A stretch of DNA of 64,000 nt from Rhodococcus yunnanensis NBRC 103083 (lineage in GTDB: Bacteria; Actinomycetota; Actinomycetes; Mycobacteriales; Mycobacteriaceae): the NCBI RefSeq assembly GCF_001895005.1, contig NZ_BCXH01000007.1, forward strand, positions 124,001 through 188,000, given 5' to 3'. The stretch's first letter is position 1, and each line of letters begins with the position of its first letter. The position numbers were made by a program, and so were the translations under genes. The notes under the pieces were generated by a model. The model did not search any database, had not been told where the DNA came from, and saw nothing but the letters and a program-made list of their open reading frames with translations. Positions 41,647 through 51,090 of this stretch are shown one piece after another.

Positions 41647-43278
41647 ATGTCATCGGTCATTCACCAGGTGCATTCAACCGACTACCCCACAGTCGCCACT
41701 ACCTCTGTGGCCGCCCTTCGAGGCCTTCTCGAGGGACCGAGCGAAGTAGCGGTGGTGGATGCCAGCGAGGGCACTGTCTTCGAGGACGGACACATCTCTG
41801 TTGCGTCGCCGATTCGCGCAAGCGAGACCGAGGTGTTGCTCCCCCGTGTTCTCCCGCGACTCTCGGCGACCGTTGTCTTCACCTCGTCCGACGACGGTCA
41901 CGATGCGATCTTCGCTGCGCGCGCTGCGCAGCGACTGGGCTACACGGCCGTGTCTGTGCTCGACGGCGGCACCGCGGCGTGGGCCGATGCGGGATACGAG
42001 CTCCTGACCGGTCCGAATGCACTGAGCAAAGCGCTCGGCGAGTTCGTCGAGCGCCGCTACGAAACCCCGCGTATCACTGTCGACCAGCTCAAGAGTCGTA
42101 TCGATTCCGGCGAGGACATCGTGGTGCTCGATACCCGACCGGAGCCGGAGTACCGCCACATCTCGATCCCGTCGGGCATCGGGGCACCAGGAGCCGAGTT
42201 GCTGTATCGCGCATTCGATTCGGTGTCGAGCCCCAACACGACAGTAGTGGTCAACTGCGCGGGTCGAACCCGCGCGATCATCGGCGCACAAGCCCTCATC
42301 AACGGCGGATTCCCCAACCCGGTCGTGTCGCTGGAGAACGGCACGTGGGCTTGGGAACTGGCGGGATACGAGCCCGCGCGGGGTGCAACTGCACGAGCGC
42401 CCGAACCGACCGATTCGGGCCGAGCACAGGCAGCGGAATCCCGCGAACGCCTCACTGCGCGATTCGGCATCACACATATCGACACCGACACGCTCGCGAA
42501 GTTTCGAGCCACCGCTGACGAGCACACCCTCTATCTGTACGACGTTCGCACTGCCGAGGAGTACGCGGCCGGACACCTCGAAGGCAGCCTCTGGGGAGCA
42601 GGTGGGCAGCTGGTACAGGCAACCGACGAGTTCGTCGGAAGCCGAAAGGGACGCATAGTTCTCGTCGACGGCCCTGATGCCGTTCGCGCCACCGTGACTG
42701 CATCGTGGCTTCTCCAGCAGGGCCTGGCGAATGTGTTCGTGTACGGGGTACCGGAGTCGACCACACTCGTCGCCGAGAGGTCCGATTCGGATGCTCTCGG
42801 TGATGTCGCCACGATCGAACCGGCGGAAGCCAAGAACGCTGCCGACGCGGGTGATGTGGTGATCATCGACCTGGAGCCGCATCGTCCGGCTTTCCAGAAT
42901 CGTCGCTACATTCCCGAATCGCGTGTCGCACGACGGTCGACCCTGTCCGCCACGATCGCGAACGTCCATGCGTCGAAGCGAATCGTCCTGACATCCGGGG
43001 ACGGCCGAATCGCCGCAATCGCAGCGGCGGAGATCGCCCGCGACTCCGTTGTGCTGGCCGGGGGCACGGCAGCATGGCAAGCCGCCGGCTTCGAGACTCG
43101 CGACGACACCGATCAGCAACCGCTGCAGGTCGGTGAAGAACTACCACGTCCTCGCACCCCGGAAGAGCGTGCAACCGACCTCGCCGCGTACGTCGCATGG
43201 GGCGACCAGATCGTCGACCAACTCGACCGCGACGGGCTCGTGCGGTTCCAGGCGTTCGACGAGGTCGTCTCCCAGTGA
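41647..43278 (+). CDS. protein with four rhodanese-like domains, one active cysteine
   Basis: 543 residues from ATG 41647. Four tandem rhodanese folds (about 20-125, 135-250, 275-385, 400-500). Only the second keeps the sulfur-carrying loop, VVNCAGRTRAIIGAQALI, with Cys204 and the basic CxGRTR loop of thiosulfate or persulfide sulfurtransferases. The other three have TSSDDGHDA, VDGPDAVRA and TSGDGRIAA at that place, without cysteine. A C-terminal 40-residue helix follows. First gene of the operon; it would pass on sulfane sulfur released by the flavoproteins encoded behind it. GTGA overlap with the next gene. Confidence 0.85.
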   Translation: MSSVIHQVHSTDYPTVATTSVAALRGLLEGPSEVAVVDASEGTVFEDGHISVASPIRASETEVLLPRVLPRLSATVVFTSSDDGHDAIFAARAAQRLGYTAVSVLDGGTAAWADAGYELLTGPNALSKALGEFVERRYETPRITVDQLKSRIDSGEDIVVLDTRPEPEYRHISIPSGIGAPGAELLYRAFDSVSSPNTTVVVNCAGRTRAIIGAQALINGGFPNPVVSLENGTWAWELAGYEPARGATARAPEPTDSGRAQAAESRERLTARFGITHIDTDTLAKFRATADEHTLYLYDVRTAEEYAAGHLEGSLWGAGGQLVQATDEFVGSRKGRIVLVDGPDAVRATVTASWLLQQGLANVFVYGVPESTTLVAERSDSDALGDVATIEPAEAKNAADAGDVVIIDLEPHRPAFQNRRYIPESRVARRSTLSATIANVHASKRIVLTSGDGRIAAIAAAEIARDSVVLAGGTAAWQAAGFETRDDTDQQPLQVGEELPRPRTPEERATDLAAYVAWGDQIVDQLDRDGLVRFQAFDEVVSQ

Positions 43279-44474
43279 CACAGCGACACCCGCGAACAGA
43301 CGGTCTCGACAAGATACTTGCTGCGATCGCCTCCGACGCGGTACACCACGACCGGGACCTCGTCCGACCGGACACAGCAGTCGCGGCGCTGAAGAACGCT
43401 GGGTTCGGCGCACTGCGTGTACCGGCGCGCTTCGGCGGCGCCGGCCTGTCACTGCCCGAAGTCTTCCGCAAGGTCATCGCCCTGGGAGCAGCCGACCCGA
43501 GCGTCGCACATATCTATCGCAATCACTTCGCCGTCGTCGAAAAGCTCGTTGCAGCGGACACAGCGGGGGCCAATGTCAGGCGATGGCTCGAACTCGCTGC
43601 TGGGGGTGCACTCTTCAGCACCGGCATGACCGACAAGGATGACGGCTCCGGCGCACCGGTCGGCGGTGGCCGCGTCACTACCGACCTCGATACCTCGGTG
43701 GTGCCGCACCGAATCACCGGAACCAAGTACTACTCGACGGGCAGCACGTTCGCGGACTGGATACTCGTACGAGCACGTCGAACCGACGATGACAAGACCA
43801 TCTTCGCCTTCGTCGATGTACTGCGTAACGGCGTCACGGTCACCGATGACTGGGAAGGCTTCGGTCAAAGACAGAGCGGCAGCGGCACAGTCACGTTCGA
43901 TGACGTCACCGTGCATCCCGACGAGGTCGTTTTCACCGGATCGGGCCACGGCGAAGAATTCAACAACGCCGCGTTGCCCCAGCTCTACCTGACCGCGATT
44001 CTTGCTGGAATCACCTCCGCCGTCGCCGACGATGCCGTGACACTGGCCAAGAACCGAACACGAACGTTCTACCATGCACCGACCGAGAATCTGCTTCAGG
44101 ATCCCCTGCTGCAGAACACGATCGGCGAACTTGTCAGCCAGGCGTACGCGGCATCGGCAATCGTCGTCGACGTCGCTCGCACTATCGATGACATCTACGC
44201 TGCCGAATCCGACGTCGAGCGCAGGCAGCGTGCTGTTGCCGCATCGTTGAATGCGTCGAAGGCCAAGGTGGTCATCGACGACATCGCCACACGGGTGTCC
44301 ACCGCGTTGTTCGACGTCGGTGGCGCCTCGGCCACGTCGCGCACGAAAGACCTGGACCGACACTGGCGCAACGCCCGAACCCTCGCCTCACACAATCCGA
44401 CCGCATACAAGGCCCGAATCATCGGCGATCATGCATTGAACGGCACCGATCTCCCCACCGGCGGATTCTTTTGA
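43275..44474 (+). CDS. acyl-CoA-dehydrogenase-fold flavin monooxygenase, DszC/SfnB-like
   Basis: 399 residues from GTG 43275 overlapping the previous stop. Fold: N-terminal helices (FGALRVPARFGGAGLSLPEV), beta-domain with GTKYYSTGSTFADWILVRAR and WEGFGQRQSGSGTVTFDDV, C-terminal helices ending DLDRHWRNARTLASHNPTAY. That last segment with H-W-R-N-x-R-T-x-x-x-H-N-P is characteristic of DszC/SfnB monooxygenases acting on thiophenes, sulfones or sulfoxides rather than acyl-CoA. Needs reduced flavin from elsewhere. Confidence 0.85.
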   Translation: MTQRHPRTDGLDKILAAIASDAVHHDRDLVRPDTAVAALKNAGFGALRVPARFGGAGLSLPEVFRKVIALGAADPSVAHIYRNHFAVVEKLVAADTAGANVRRWLELAAGGALFSTGMTDKDDGSGAPVGGGRVTTDLDTSVVPHRITGTKYYSTGSTFADWILVRARRTDDDKTIFAFVDVLRNGVTVTDDWEGFGQRQSGSGTVTFDDVTVHPDEVVFTGSGHGEEFNNAALPQLYLTAILAGITSAVADDAVTLAKNRTRTFYHAPTENLLQDPLLQNTIGELVSQAYAASAIVVDVARTIDDIYAAESDVERRQRAVAASLNASKAKVVIDDIATRVSTALFDVGGASATSRTKDLDRHWRNARTLASHNPTAYKARIIGDHALNGTDLPTGGFF

Positions 44475-44503
44475 CCACCCTCATCTCAGAAAGAGCACCA
44501 CTC

Positions 44504-46135
44504 ATGACCAGTCGGTACACACCGGCACACCTGGCGAGCCGCATGCTCGTCGGCGGAGCTACGCTACTTCTTCTCGCGGCATGCAGCAGCGGCCCTGCAG
44601 ACATCTCCGACAGCGGTGGCGGTACGCCGAAATCGGGAGGCACACTTCGTGTCCTCGATTACCTCGAGTCGACATGCCTCTCCCCCGCAGGCAGCAATGC
44701 CTACAAGGACAGCGTCATCTCCAACCAACTCTACGACCGCCTCACATACCAGGACCCCGAGACGGCCGAGATCTCCCCGTGGCTCGCCGAATCGTGGGAA
44801 AGCAACAGTGCAGCAACCGAATACACGTTCAAGCTCCGACCCGGGGTCACGTTCAGCGACGGCTCGCCCTTGACCGCCCGTGTGGTAGCAGGCAATTACG
44901 ACCAGCTCGGCAAAGGCCAGCCGGATCTGGGCATCACCAAGAGCACCTGGATCCCCAACTACGACCGAAGCGAAGTCGTCGACGACAGCACCGTCAAGTT
45001 CTACTTCACCGCACCGAGCGTCGGATTCCTCCAAGCGACTTCGGCGTTCAATCAAGGAATCATCTCCGAAGCATCACTTACTCTGAAGAACGAAGATCGC
45101 TGCCAGGGCTCGCAGGTCGTAGGAAGTGGCCCCTTCGTGTTCGAGTCCGAGGAGAAGGGCAAGAAGACAGTACTCGAGCGCCGCGAGGACTACGACTGGA
45201 ACCCGGCGGGTCTCGGCCACGAAGGCCCGGCGTATCTCGACTCCATCGAATACTCCATCGTGAAAGAAGGAAGCGTCCGGCTCGGATCACTGCTCGCCGG
45301 ACAGGCAGACTCGGCCCGCGGAATCCTCCCGACCGACGAAGCACTCGTCACACAGAATCCTGGGTTCTCCATCCAGGCACTCGACGTCGGGCAGCCGAAC
45401 ATCCTGACGATCAATCCCGACACACCGAACCTGGAGGACGTGCGAGTCCGCCAGGCGCTCATCTCCGCCACCGACACCGACGAGATCAAGTCGTCAGTTC
45501 TGAGCAGCAGTTACACGATCGCCTCCTCGGTTCTCGGCCCCAACAACCCGGGCTACGAAGACCTGTCGGCCGAGCTTGCCTACGATCCGGACCGCGCAAA
45601 GCAGCTGCTCGACGATGCCGGTTGGGTCCCCGGCCCCGACGGCATCCGCACCAAGGACGGGGTTCGACTGACGATTCCCGCAGCAATCTCTCCCCACCAC
45701 ATCACCGCAAAATCGGCCATGGAGGTACTGGCAGAGCAATTCAAGCGGGTCGGCGTCGACCTTCGACTGACCGAAGGCAACCTGGCCACCTGGGCCAAGG
45801 TGATCACCGATCCCTCTGTGAACGCGTTCAACCAGACCACGCCGACACGGCTCGACTCGGACCAACTGCGTACCACGTGGGACAGCAGCCAACAGAACGT
45901 CGTCAATCACGCTTTCCCGGAACTCGATTCACTCGTTCGCCAACAGAACACCGATGTCGATCCTGCTGCACGCAAGGAAAGCGCCGCGGGCGCACAGAAA
46001 TTCATCATCGACAACGGGTTGGCAATCCCGCTGTACGACGACGTACTCGTGTACGGCAACGCCGACTACGTCAAGGGTGTGACTCGCGAGGCTCAAGGAC
46101 GACCGACCTACGTCGACACCTGGCTCGACAAGTAA
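44504..46135 (+). CDS. ABC transporter substrate-binding lipoprotein, dipeptide/oligopeptide type (family 5)
   Basis: 543 residues from ATG 44504; a TTG at 44471 overlapping the previous stop is an alternative that adds 11 residues. Lipobox LLAAC (cysteine about 27). SBP family 5 marks: GGTLRVLDYLE, LYDRLTYQDPETAEISPWLA, SWESNSAATEYTFKLRPGVT, FSDGSPLTARVV, VRVRQALISATD. These proteins bind peptides, opines, glutathione or other organic molecules. In this operon the ligand is likely an organosulfur compound. Confidence 0.85.
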   Translation: MTSRYTPAHLASRMLVGGATLLLLAACSSGPADISDSGGGTPKSGGTLRVLDYLESTCLSPAGSNAYKDSVISNQLYDRLTYQDPETAEISPWLAESWESNSAATEYTFKLRPGVTFSDGSPLTARVVAGNYDQLGKGQPDLGITKSTWIPNYDRSEVVDDSTVKFYFTAPSVGFLQATSAFNQGIISEASLTLKNEDRCQGSQVVGSGPFVFESEEKGKKTVLERREDYDWNPAGLGHEGPAYLDSIEYSIVKEGSVRLGSLLAGQADSARGILPTDEALVTQNPGFSIQALDVGQPNILTINPDTPNLEDVRVRQALISATDTDEIKSSVLSSSYTIASSVLGPNNPGYEDLSAELAYDPDRAKQLLDDAGWVPGPDGIRTKDGVRLTIPAAISPHHITAKSAMEVLAEQFKRVGVDLRLTEGNLATWAKVITDPSVNAFNQTTPTRLDSDQLRTTWDSSQQNVVNHAFPELDSLVRQQNTDVDPAARKESAAGAQKFIIDNGLAIPLYDDVLVYGNADYVKGVTREAQGRPTYVDTWLDK

Positions 46136-46147
46136 GGGATGGAACCG

Positions 46148-47110
46148 ATGGCACGGTATACAGCAGCGCGAATCGGACGCGCGGTCGTCGTCCTGTTTCT
46201 CACCTACACGGGCTCGTTCCTGCTCCTGAACATCGTGCCGTCGGATCCCATCGCATTACGTCTGGCAGATCCGAACAGCGCGATCTCCCCGGAAGACGCG
46301 GAGGCGCTCTACTCGTACTACGGACTCGACAAGCCTCTTCCCGAACAATATTTCGATCGGCTCGTCAATCTGTTCCACGGCGATCTGGGATTCTCGATCA
46401 CCAGCGGCGACCAGGTGACCGATCGCATTCTCTCGGTTCTGCCGTCGACATTGCAGTTGACCGCACTCGGTCTGCTTCTGGCGATCGTGCTGGCACTCGC
46501 GATAGTGGGCGCAGCAAACCTCACCCGCCGCCGCTGGTTCGCCGAATCTCTGGACAATCTCCCGAACCTCTTCGTCGCCGTTCCGATGTTCTGGCTGGGA
46601 TTGCTGATCATTCAGTTCTTCTCGTTCAAGCTGAATCTTTTCTCCGCTGTGGATGCACAGCCGGTGTCCTCGCTGATATTCGCATCGCTCGCGCTGGCAG
46701 TACCGATCTCGGCACCGATAGCGCAAGTACTGAACTCGAATGTGCGTTCGATGAGCAGGGAGGCCTTCGTAGCAGTCCTGGCGGCAAAAGGACTCTCGCG
46801 CTATGCCATCTTCTACCGCCACCTCCTGCGCAACGCAGCACTGCCCGCGGTGACCATTGCCGGCATCACGCTGGGTGAGCTCATTGCCGGAGCGGTGGTC
46901 ACCGAGACCATATTCGCGCGAAACGGGCTCGGCCAGTTGACCGAGAACGCAGTCACTACCCAGGACCTACCCGTCGTTCAAGGCATCGTCCTGTTCGCCG
47001 CGCTCGTATTCGTGGTGGTCAATCTGGTCGTCGACCTCGTATACCCGAAACTCGACCCTCGCCTGCGACAGCGCCGACTCACGGCGTCCACACGAAAGGT
47101 ATCGGCATGA
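46148..47110 (+). CDS. ABC transporter permease, DppB type
   Basis: 320 residues from ATG 46148 (AAGGGA upstream; ATG 46139 is too close to it). Six spans; N-terminal ARIGRAVVVLFLTYTGSFLL, the periplasmic loop DPNSAISPEDAEALYSYYGL, DKPLPEQYFDRLVNLFHGDL typical of DppB, and the ATPase-contact loop SMSREAFVAVLAAKGLSRYA. Pairs with 47107; ATGA overlap. Confidence 0.9.
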   Translation: MARYTAARIGRAVVVLFLTYTGSFLLLNIVPSDPIALRLADPNSAISPEDAEALYSYYGLDKPLPEQYFDRLVNLFHGDLGFSITSGDQVTDRILSVLPSTLQLTALGLLLAIVLALAIVGAANLTRRRWFAESLDNLPNLFVAVPMFWLGLLIIQFFSFKLNLFSAVDAQPVSSLIFASLALAVPISAPIAQVLNSNVRSMSREAFVAVLAAKGLSRYAIFYRHLLRNAALPAVTIAGITLGELIAGAVVTETIFARNGLGQLTENAVTTQDLPVVQGIVLFAALVFVVVNLVVDLVYPKLDPRLRQRRLTASTRKVSA

Positions 47111-47979
47111 CCGCATCGGCAACCGTCGGCAATGCGTCACCGCCGCCCGATGGCACTCGTGTCAGGGCCGCCCGGCGTCCGCTCGGACTGCGCGGAGCAA
47201 TCGGCCCGGCAGTCTCCGCCGTTGTCCTACTCATCGGTGTGCTGTGGGCGGTGGCGCCGGGGGTATTCACCGACCGGGACCCGATAGCTAGCGACCCCGC
47301 GCAACGGCTCCTGCCGCCGAGCAGCGAACATTGGTTCGGCACGGACCTCCTGGGTCGCGATCAATACAGCCGCGTCGTGTACGGTTCGGTCCACTCCTTG
47401 ACCGGCGCCGCACTGGCCGTTGCAGTGGGCCTGATCGTGGGAGTGCTCCTGGGGTTGTGGGCGGGATATGCCGGAGCGTGGACCGAATCGATCGTCATGC
47501 GCGTCGTCGACACCCTGCTGGCAACGCCGGCGCTGCTGTTGTCGATGGCCATCGTCGTCGCATTCGGCTTCGGCACTACCAATGCAGCCATTGCCGTCGG
47601 TGTCACCTCGATCGCGACGTTTACCCGGTTGATGCGCGGAGAGGTTCTGGCGATTCGAGGCCGTGACTACGTCGAGGCCGCCCGCGCAGTGGGGACGCGT
47701 CCGCTCGCGGTTGCCGTCAAACATGTCCTTCCCAACTGCCTCGTGCCGGTTCTCGCTTTGGCCGCACTGCAATTCGGTGCCGCGATCCTCGCCATCGCCA
47801 CACTCGGCTTCCTCGGGTTCGGTACCCCACCGCCGACCCCGGAATGGGGACTGCTCGTCTCCGACGGCCGGGACTACATGGCCTTCGCATGGTGGTTGAC
47901 AGTCCTTCCCGGCCTCGTCATCGTCGCGATGGTTCTCGCAGCCGGTCGACTCAGCGCCTACGCACGGAGACAATTGTGA
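47107..47979 (+). CDS. ABC transporter permease, DppC type
   Basis: 290 residues. DppC marks: LPPSSEHWFGTDLLGRDQYS, RVVYGSVHSL, EAA-like loop RGRDYVEAARAVGTRPLAVA, end segment GFGTPPPTPEWGLLVSDGRD. Five or six spans. GTGA overlap with the ATPase gene. Confidence 0.9.
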   Translation: MTASATVGNASPPPDGTRVRAARRPLGLRGAIGPAVSAVVLLIGVLWAVAPGVFTDRDPIASDPAQRLLPPSSEHWFGTDLLGRDQYSRVVYGSVHSLTGAALAVAVGLIVGVLLGLWAGYAGAWTESIVMRVVDTLLATPALLLSMAIVVAFGFGTTNAAIAVGVTSIATFTRLMRGEVLAIRGRDYVEAARAVGTRPLAVAVKHVLPNCLVPVLALAALQFGAAILAIATLGFLGFGTPPPTPEWGLLVSDGRDYMAFAWWLTVLPGLVIVAMVLAAGRLSAYARRQL

Positions 47980-49631
47980 CAACAACACTGTCCAACGGTT
48001 CCACCACCGAAGTTCCGACACTGCGGGTCGAGAACCTCTCGATCGCCTATCGGACCAGGGGCCGCAACACACCCGTCGTCGATTCCGTCAGCTTCGACGT
48101 CCACCGCGGACAAACACTCGCGATCGTGGGCGAGTCCGGCTCGGGCAAGAGCACCATCGCGAACGCGATCGTGGGATCCTCCACAGAATCCGCACGCATC
48201 ACAGGTGGTCGCATAATGTTCGGCGACGACGACATCCTGACTCTGAAAGAACGTGCTCTTCGACGGTTGCGTGGCTCCGAGATCGCTTTCATACCACAGG
48301 ATCCTGGATCGTCACTCGATCCGATCGTGCGAGTCGGTGCACAGATCGCAGAAGTGTTCACCACTCACCGGCGGCTGTTCCCGGTGGCGGATGTCGACGA
48401 CGCCGTGACCACAGTGCTGCAGGAGGTCGGTTTCGACAATCCCGATGTCATCCGTAAGCGCTACCCGCACGAGCTCTCGGGCGGGATGCGACAACGTATT
48501 CTCATCGCGATGGCAGTGGCTCTGTCGCCGCGTCTGCTCATCGCCGACGAACCCACCTCCGCTCTCGATGTCACCGTCCAGCGCACGATTCTCGACCTGC
48601 TGAGCCGGCTCGGTGAGCAACACAACATGGCCGTCGTGCTGATCACACACGACATCGGTGTCGCCGTAGACCGTTCGAACCGCGTCCTCGTGCTGGACAA
48701 GGGGGCGGTTGTGGAAGAAGGCGAGTCCGCGACAGTACTTCGGACGCCGACTCATCCGTACACCCAGCGCCTCGTCTCCGACGTTCCCACCCTCGCCGAC
48801 GCTCGGCTCGGGTCGGCGCGAACGCCACGGGAACGCCTGCTGTCGGTGAGCGCAACCGAACTACGAGTCGAATACGCCTCGGGTGAGGAACATCCCGTGG
48901 TGGCTGTCGACGATATCTCCTTCGAGATTGCGACGGGCGAAACCTTGGCCGTGGTAGGCGAATCCGGTTCGGGCAAGACCACGACGGCCAGGACGCTGGC
49001 CCGATTCGTCACTGCCACATCGGGAAACATCGACGTCCGAGCTTCCGACGGCACATCACTCAGCACCGCCGACGAACGAGATTTCAGACGCCACGTGCAG
49101 TTCGTGTACCAGAATCCGCGATCCTCACTGAGCCCGAGGCGGTCCATCGGATCCATCATCGCCGAACCCCTCGACGCGTTCCACATCGGAAATCGCCGTT
49201 CCCGCACAACACGCCGCAACGAACTGCTCGAACTCGTCGGACTGCCGACGTCTCTGCATACCCGCACACCACGAGAGTTGTCCGGCGGACAACAACAACG
49301 CGTCGCGATCGCCCGTGCACTCGCACTGTCCCCCAGCATCCTCGTGCTCGACGAGCCGGTTTCGGCGCTCGACGTCACCGTCCAGGCTCAGATTCTCGAC
49401 CTCCTCGTCGGTCTTCAGGACGAACTTGCCTTGACCTACCTCTTCATCTCCCATGATCTGGCGGTGGTGAAACGCGTCGCCGACACCGTGCTGGTGATGA
49501 AGTCCGGACGCGTAGTCGAATACGGAAGAGCAGAAGCCATCTTCGGGAATCCACAACAGGACTACACACTCGAACTTCTGGGTGCCGTCCCAGGAAGCCG
49601 GACCCTCCGACCCACAGGAGTCAGCTCGTGA
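47976..49631 (+). CDS. ABC transporter ATPase, fused DppD-DppF type
   Basis: 551 residues from GTG 47976. Two nucleotide-binding domains in one chain. First: VGESGSGKSTIANAIVGS, QDPGSSLDPIVRVG, ELSGGMRQRILIAMAVAL, LLIADEPTSALDVTVQ. Second: VVGESGSGKTTTARTLARF, NPRSSLSPRRSIGS, ELSGGQQQRVAIARALALSP, LVLDEPVSALDVTVQAQ. Both have switch histidines (LITHDIG, FISHDLA). Serves the two permeases upstream. Confidence 0.9.
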   Translation: MTTTLSNGSTTEVPTLRVENLSIAYRTRGRNTPVVDSVSFDVHRGQTLAIVGESGSGKSTIANAIVGSSTESARITGGRIMFGDDDILTLKERALRRLRGSEIAFIPQDPGSSLDPIVRVGAQIAEVFTTHRRLFPVADVDDAVTTVLQEVGFDNPDVIRKRYPHELSGGMRQRILIAMAVALSPRLLIADEPTSALDVTVQRTILDLLSRLGEQHNMAVVLITHDIGVAVDRSNRVLVLDKGAVVEEGESATVLRTPTHPYTQRLVSDVPTLADARLGSARTPRERLLSVSATELRVEYASGEEHPVVAVDDISFEIATGETLAVVGESGSGKTTTARTLARFVTATSGNIDVRASDGTSLSTADERDFRRHVQFVYQNPRSSLSPRRSIGSIIAEPLDAFHIGNRRSRTTRRNELLELVGLPTSLHTRTPRELSGGQQQRVAIARALALSPSILVLDEPVSALDVTVQAQILDLLVGLQDELALTYLFISHDLAVVKRVADTVLVMKSGRVVEYGRAEAIFGNPQQDYTLELLGAVPGSRTLRPTGVSS

Positions 49632-51010
49632 CCGCCGCGCACACCGGACCCGATTCTCGGTCGTCGACCGAAATTCCGAAGGGAGTTGCGGACACATCGG
49701 GCGAAATCAGCTTGATCGTCAACATGCAGAGCTACGGCTCACACAACGCAGGGTGGCGTACCTCGGCGGTCGATCCACGCGAATTCCTTCGACCCGAGTA
49801 CTTCGTCGAGATTGCACGCACTGCCGAATCGGGCCTCTTCGACGCCGTGTTCCTGGCCGACCACTCGTCGATCCACGGAGCGATAGCGGAGACGCCGAGT
49901 TGGACGCTCGACCCTACTGTCGTCATGTCCGCCATCGCGGCGGCCACCGACCATATCGGGCTGGTTGCAACCATGAGTACGACGCTGGCCGCGCCCTACT
50001 TCGTGGCGCGAGCCATTTCTTCGCTCGACCACGCGAGCCGTGGACGTGCGGGATGGAACGTCGTCACCAGCTGGGACGACCGAGCAGCACGAAACTACGG
50101 ACTCGACGCGCTCCCGGACAAATCCGATCGCTACCGCGCAGCCGACGAGTTCGTCCAGGTCGTCGACAAACTATGGGAGAGCTGGGACGAGGACGCCCTC
50201 CCTGCCGACCGTCGTTCCGGTATTTTCGCCGACACCACCAAGATCCGTCCGGTCGACCACACCGGTGAATTCTTCACTGTCGCAGGCCCACTCCAAATTC
50301 CATCCTCACCCCAGCGACGCCCCGCGGTGTTCCAAGCGGGTGGTTCCGACGCCGGACGCACACTGGCTGCCAAGTATGCCGACGGAGTCTTCGCCGCACA
50401 CCAGCTGCTGGACGGCGCCAAGGTCTACAGAGACGACATCCGAGCACAAGCGACTGCATTCGGCAGATCGGCCGATTCGGTCAAGATCCTGCCAGGGGTC
50501 GTCGTGGTCACGGCCGAGACATCGCAGCGGGCCTGGGCAAAGCGTGCAGCGCTCGACGAATTGCTGGGCGCCGAGGACGAGCACCTCCGCAGACTCGGCC
50601 GAGTCCTCGGGCTTGACCTGTCCGGTTTCGACCTCGACGCTGCTTTCCCGCAAGACTTGATTTCGTCGTTGACGATCAACCTGCCCCAACAAGGGTTCGT
50701 CGACGCCACCATCGGTCTGCTCCGAGACCGGAGTCGGACGCTCCGGCAACTGAGCCACGTGATCGGACTCGGCCACCGGAGCCTGATCGGTAGCCCCGAA
50801 GAGGTCGCAGACGACCTACAGGCCTGGGTCGACGGCGGCGGCGCCGATGGCTTCGTCCTGATGTTCGACCAGCTTCCCGAAGGACTCGACGACTTCGTCG
50901 AGCTCGTCGTCCCCGTACTGCAGAAGCGTGGGCTGCTTCGGTCGTCGTACTCCGATACCACGCTCAAGGACCGACTGCTGCAGCGCGACGTCGTCGTCGT
51001 AGAGCCCTGA
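49628..51010 (+). CDS. LLM-class flavin-dependent monooxygenase (NtaA/DszA type)
   Basis: 460 residues from GTG 49628 overlapping the ATPase stop. SLIVNMQSYGSHNAGWRTSA, GLFDAVFLADHSSIHG, ASRGRAGWNVVTSWDDRAAR, NYGLD, RYRAADEFVQVVDKLWESWD, AVFQAGGSDAGRTLAA. Same family as 36170 but only moderately similar. Last gene of the operon; with the DszC-like protein it resembles the pairing of two oxygenases in stepwise cleavage of C-S bonds. Confidence 0.88.
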   Translation: MTAAHTGPDSRSSTEIPKGVADTSGEISLIVNMQSYGSHNAGWRTSAVDPREFLRPEYFVEIARTAESGLFDAVFLADHSSIHGAIAETPSWTLDPTVVMSAIAAATDHIGLVATMSTTLAAPYFVARAISSLDHASRGRAGWNVVTSWDDRAARNYGLDALPDKSDRYRAADEFVQVVDKLWESWDEDALPADRRSGIFADTTKIRPVDHTGEFFTVAGPLQIPSSPQRRPAVFQAGGSDAGRTLAAKYADGVFAAHQLLDGAKVYRDDIRAQATAFGRSADSVKILPGVVVVTAETSQRAWAKRAALDELLGAEDEHLRRLGRVLGLDLSGFDLDAAFPQDLISSLTINLPQQGFVDATIGLLRDRSRTLRQLSHVIGLGHRSLIGSPEEVADDLQAWVDGGGADGFVLMFDQLPEGLDDFVELVVPVLQKRGLLRSSYSDTTLKDRLLQRDVVVVEP

Positions 51011-51090
51011 TTCCCCCTTCCACTGGAGATCGCGAACCGGAGCGGACGGATGTGTGCAACTCTCGGTAGCCGATAGTCCAAGATGGGCTG

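Noticed and set aside
44581..46878. 765-codon frame across the binding protein and permease genes
   Set aside because: Out-of-frame reading of two clear ABC genes; composition dominated by Arg, Pro and Gly.
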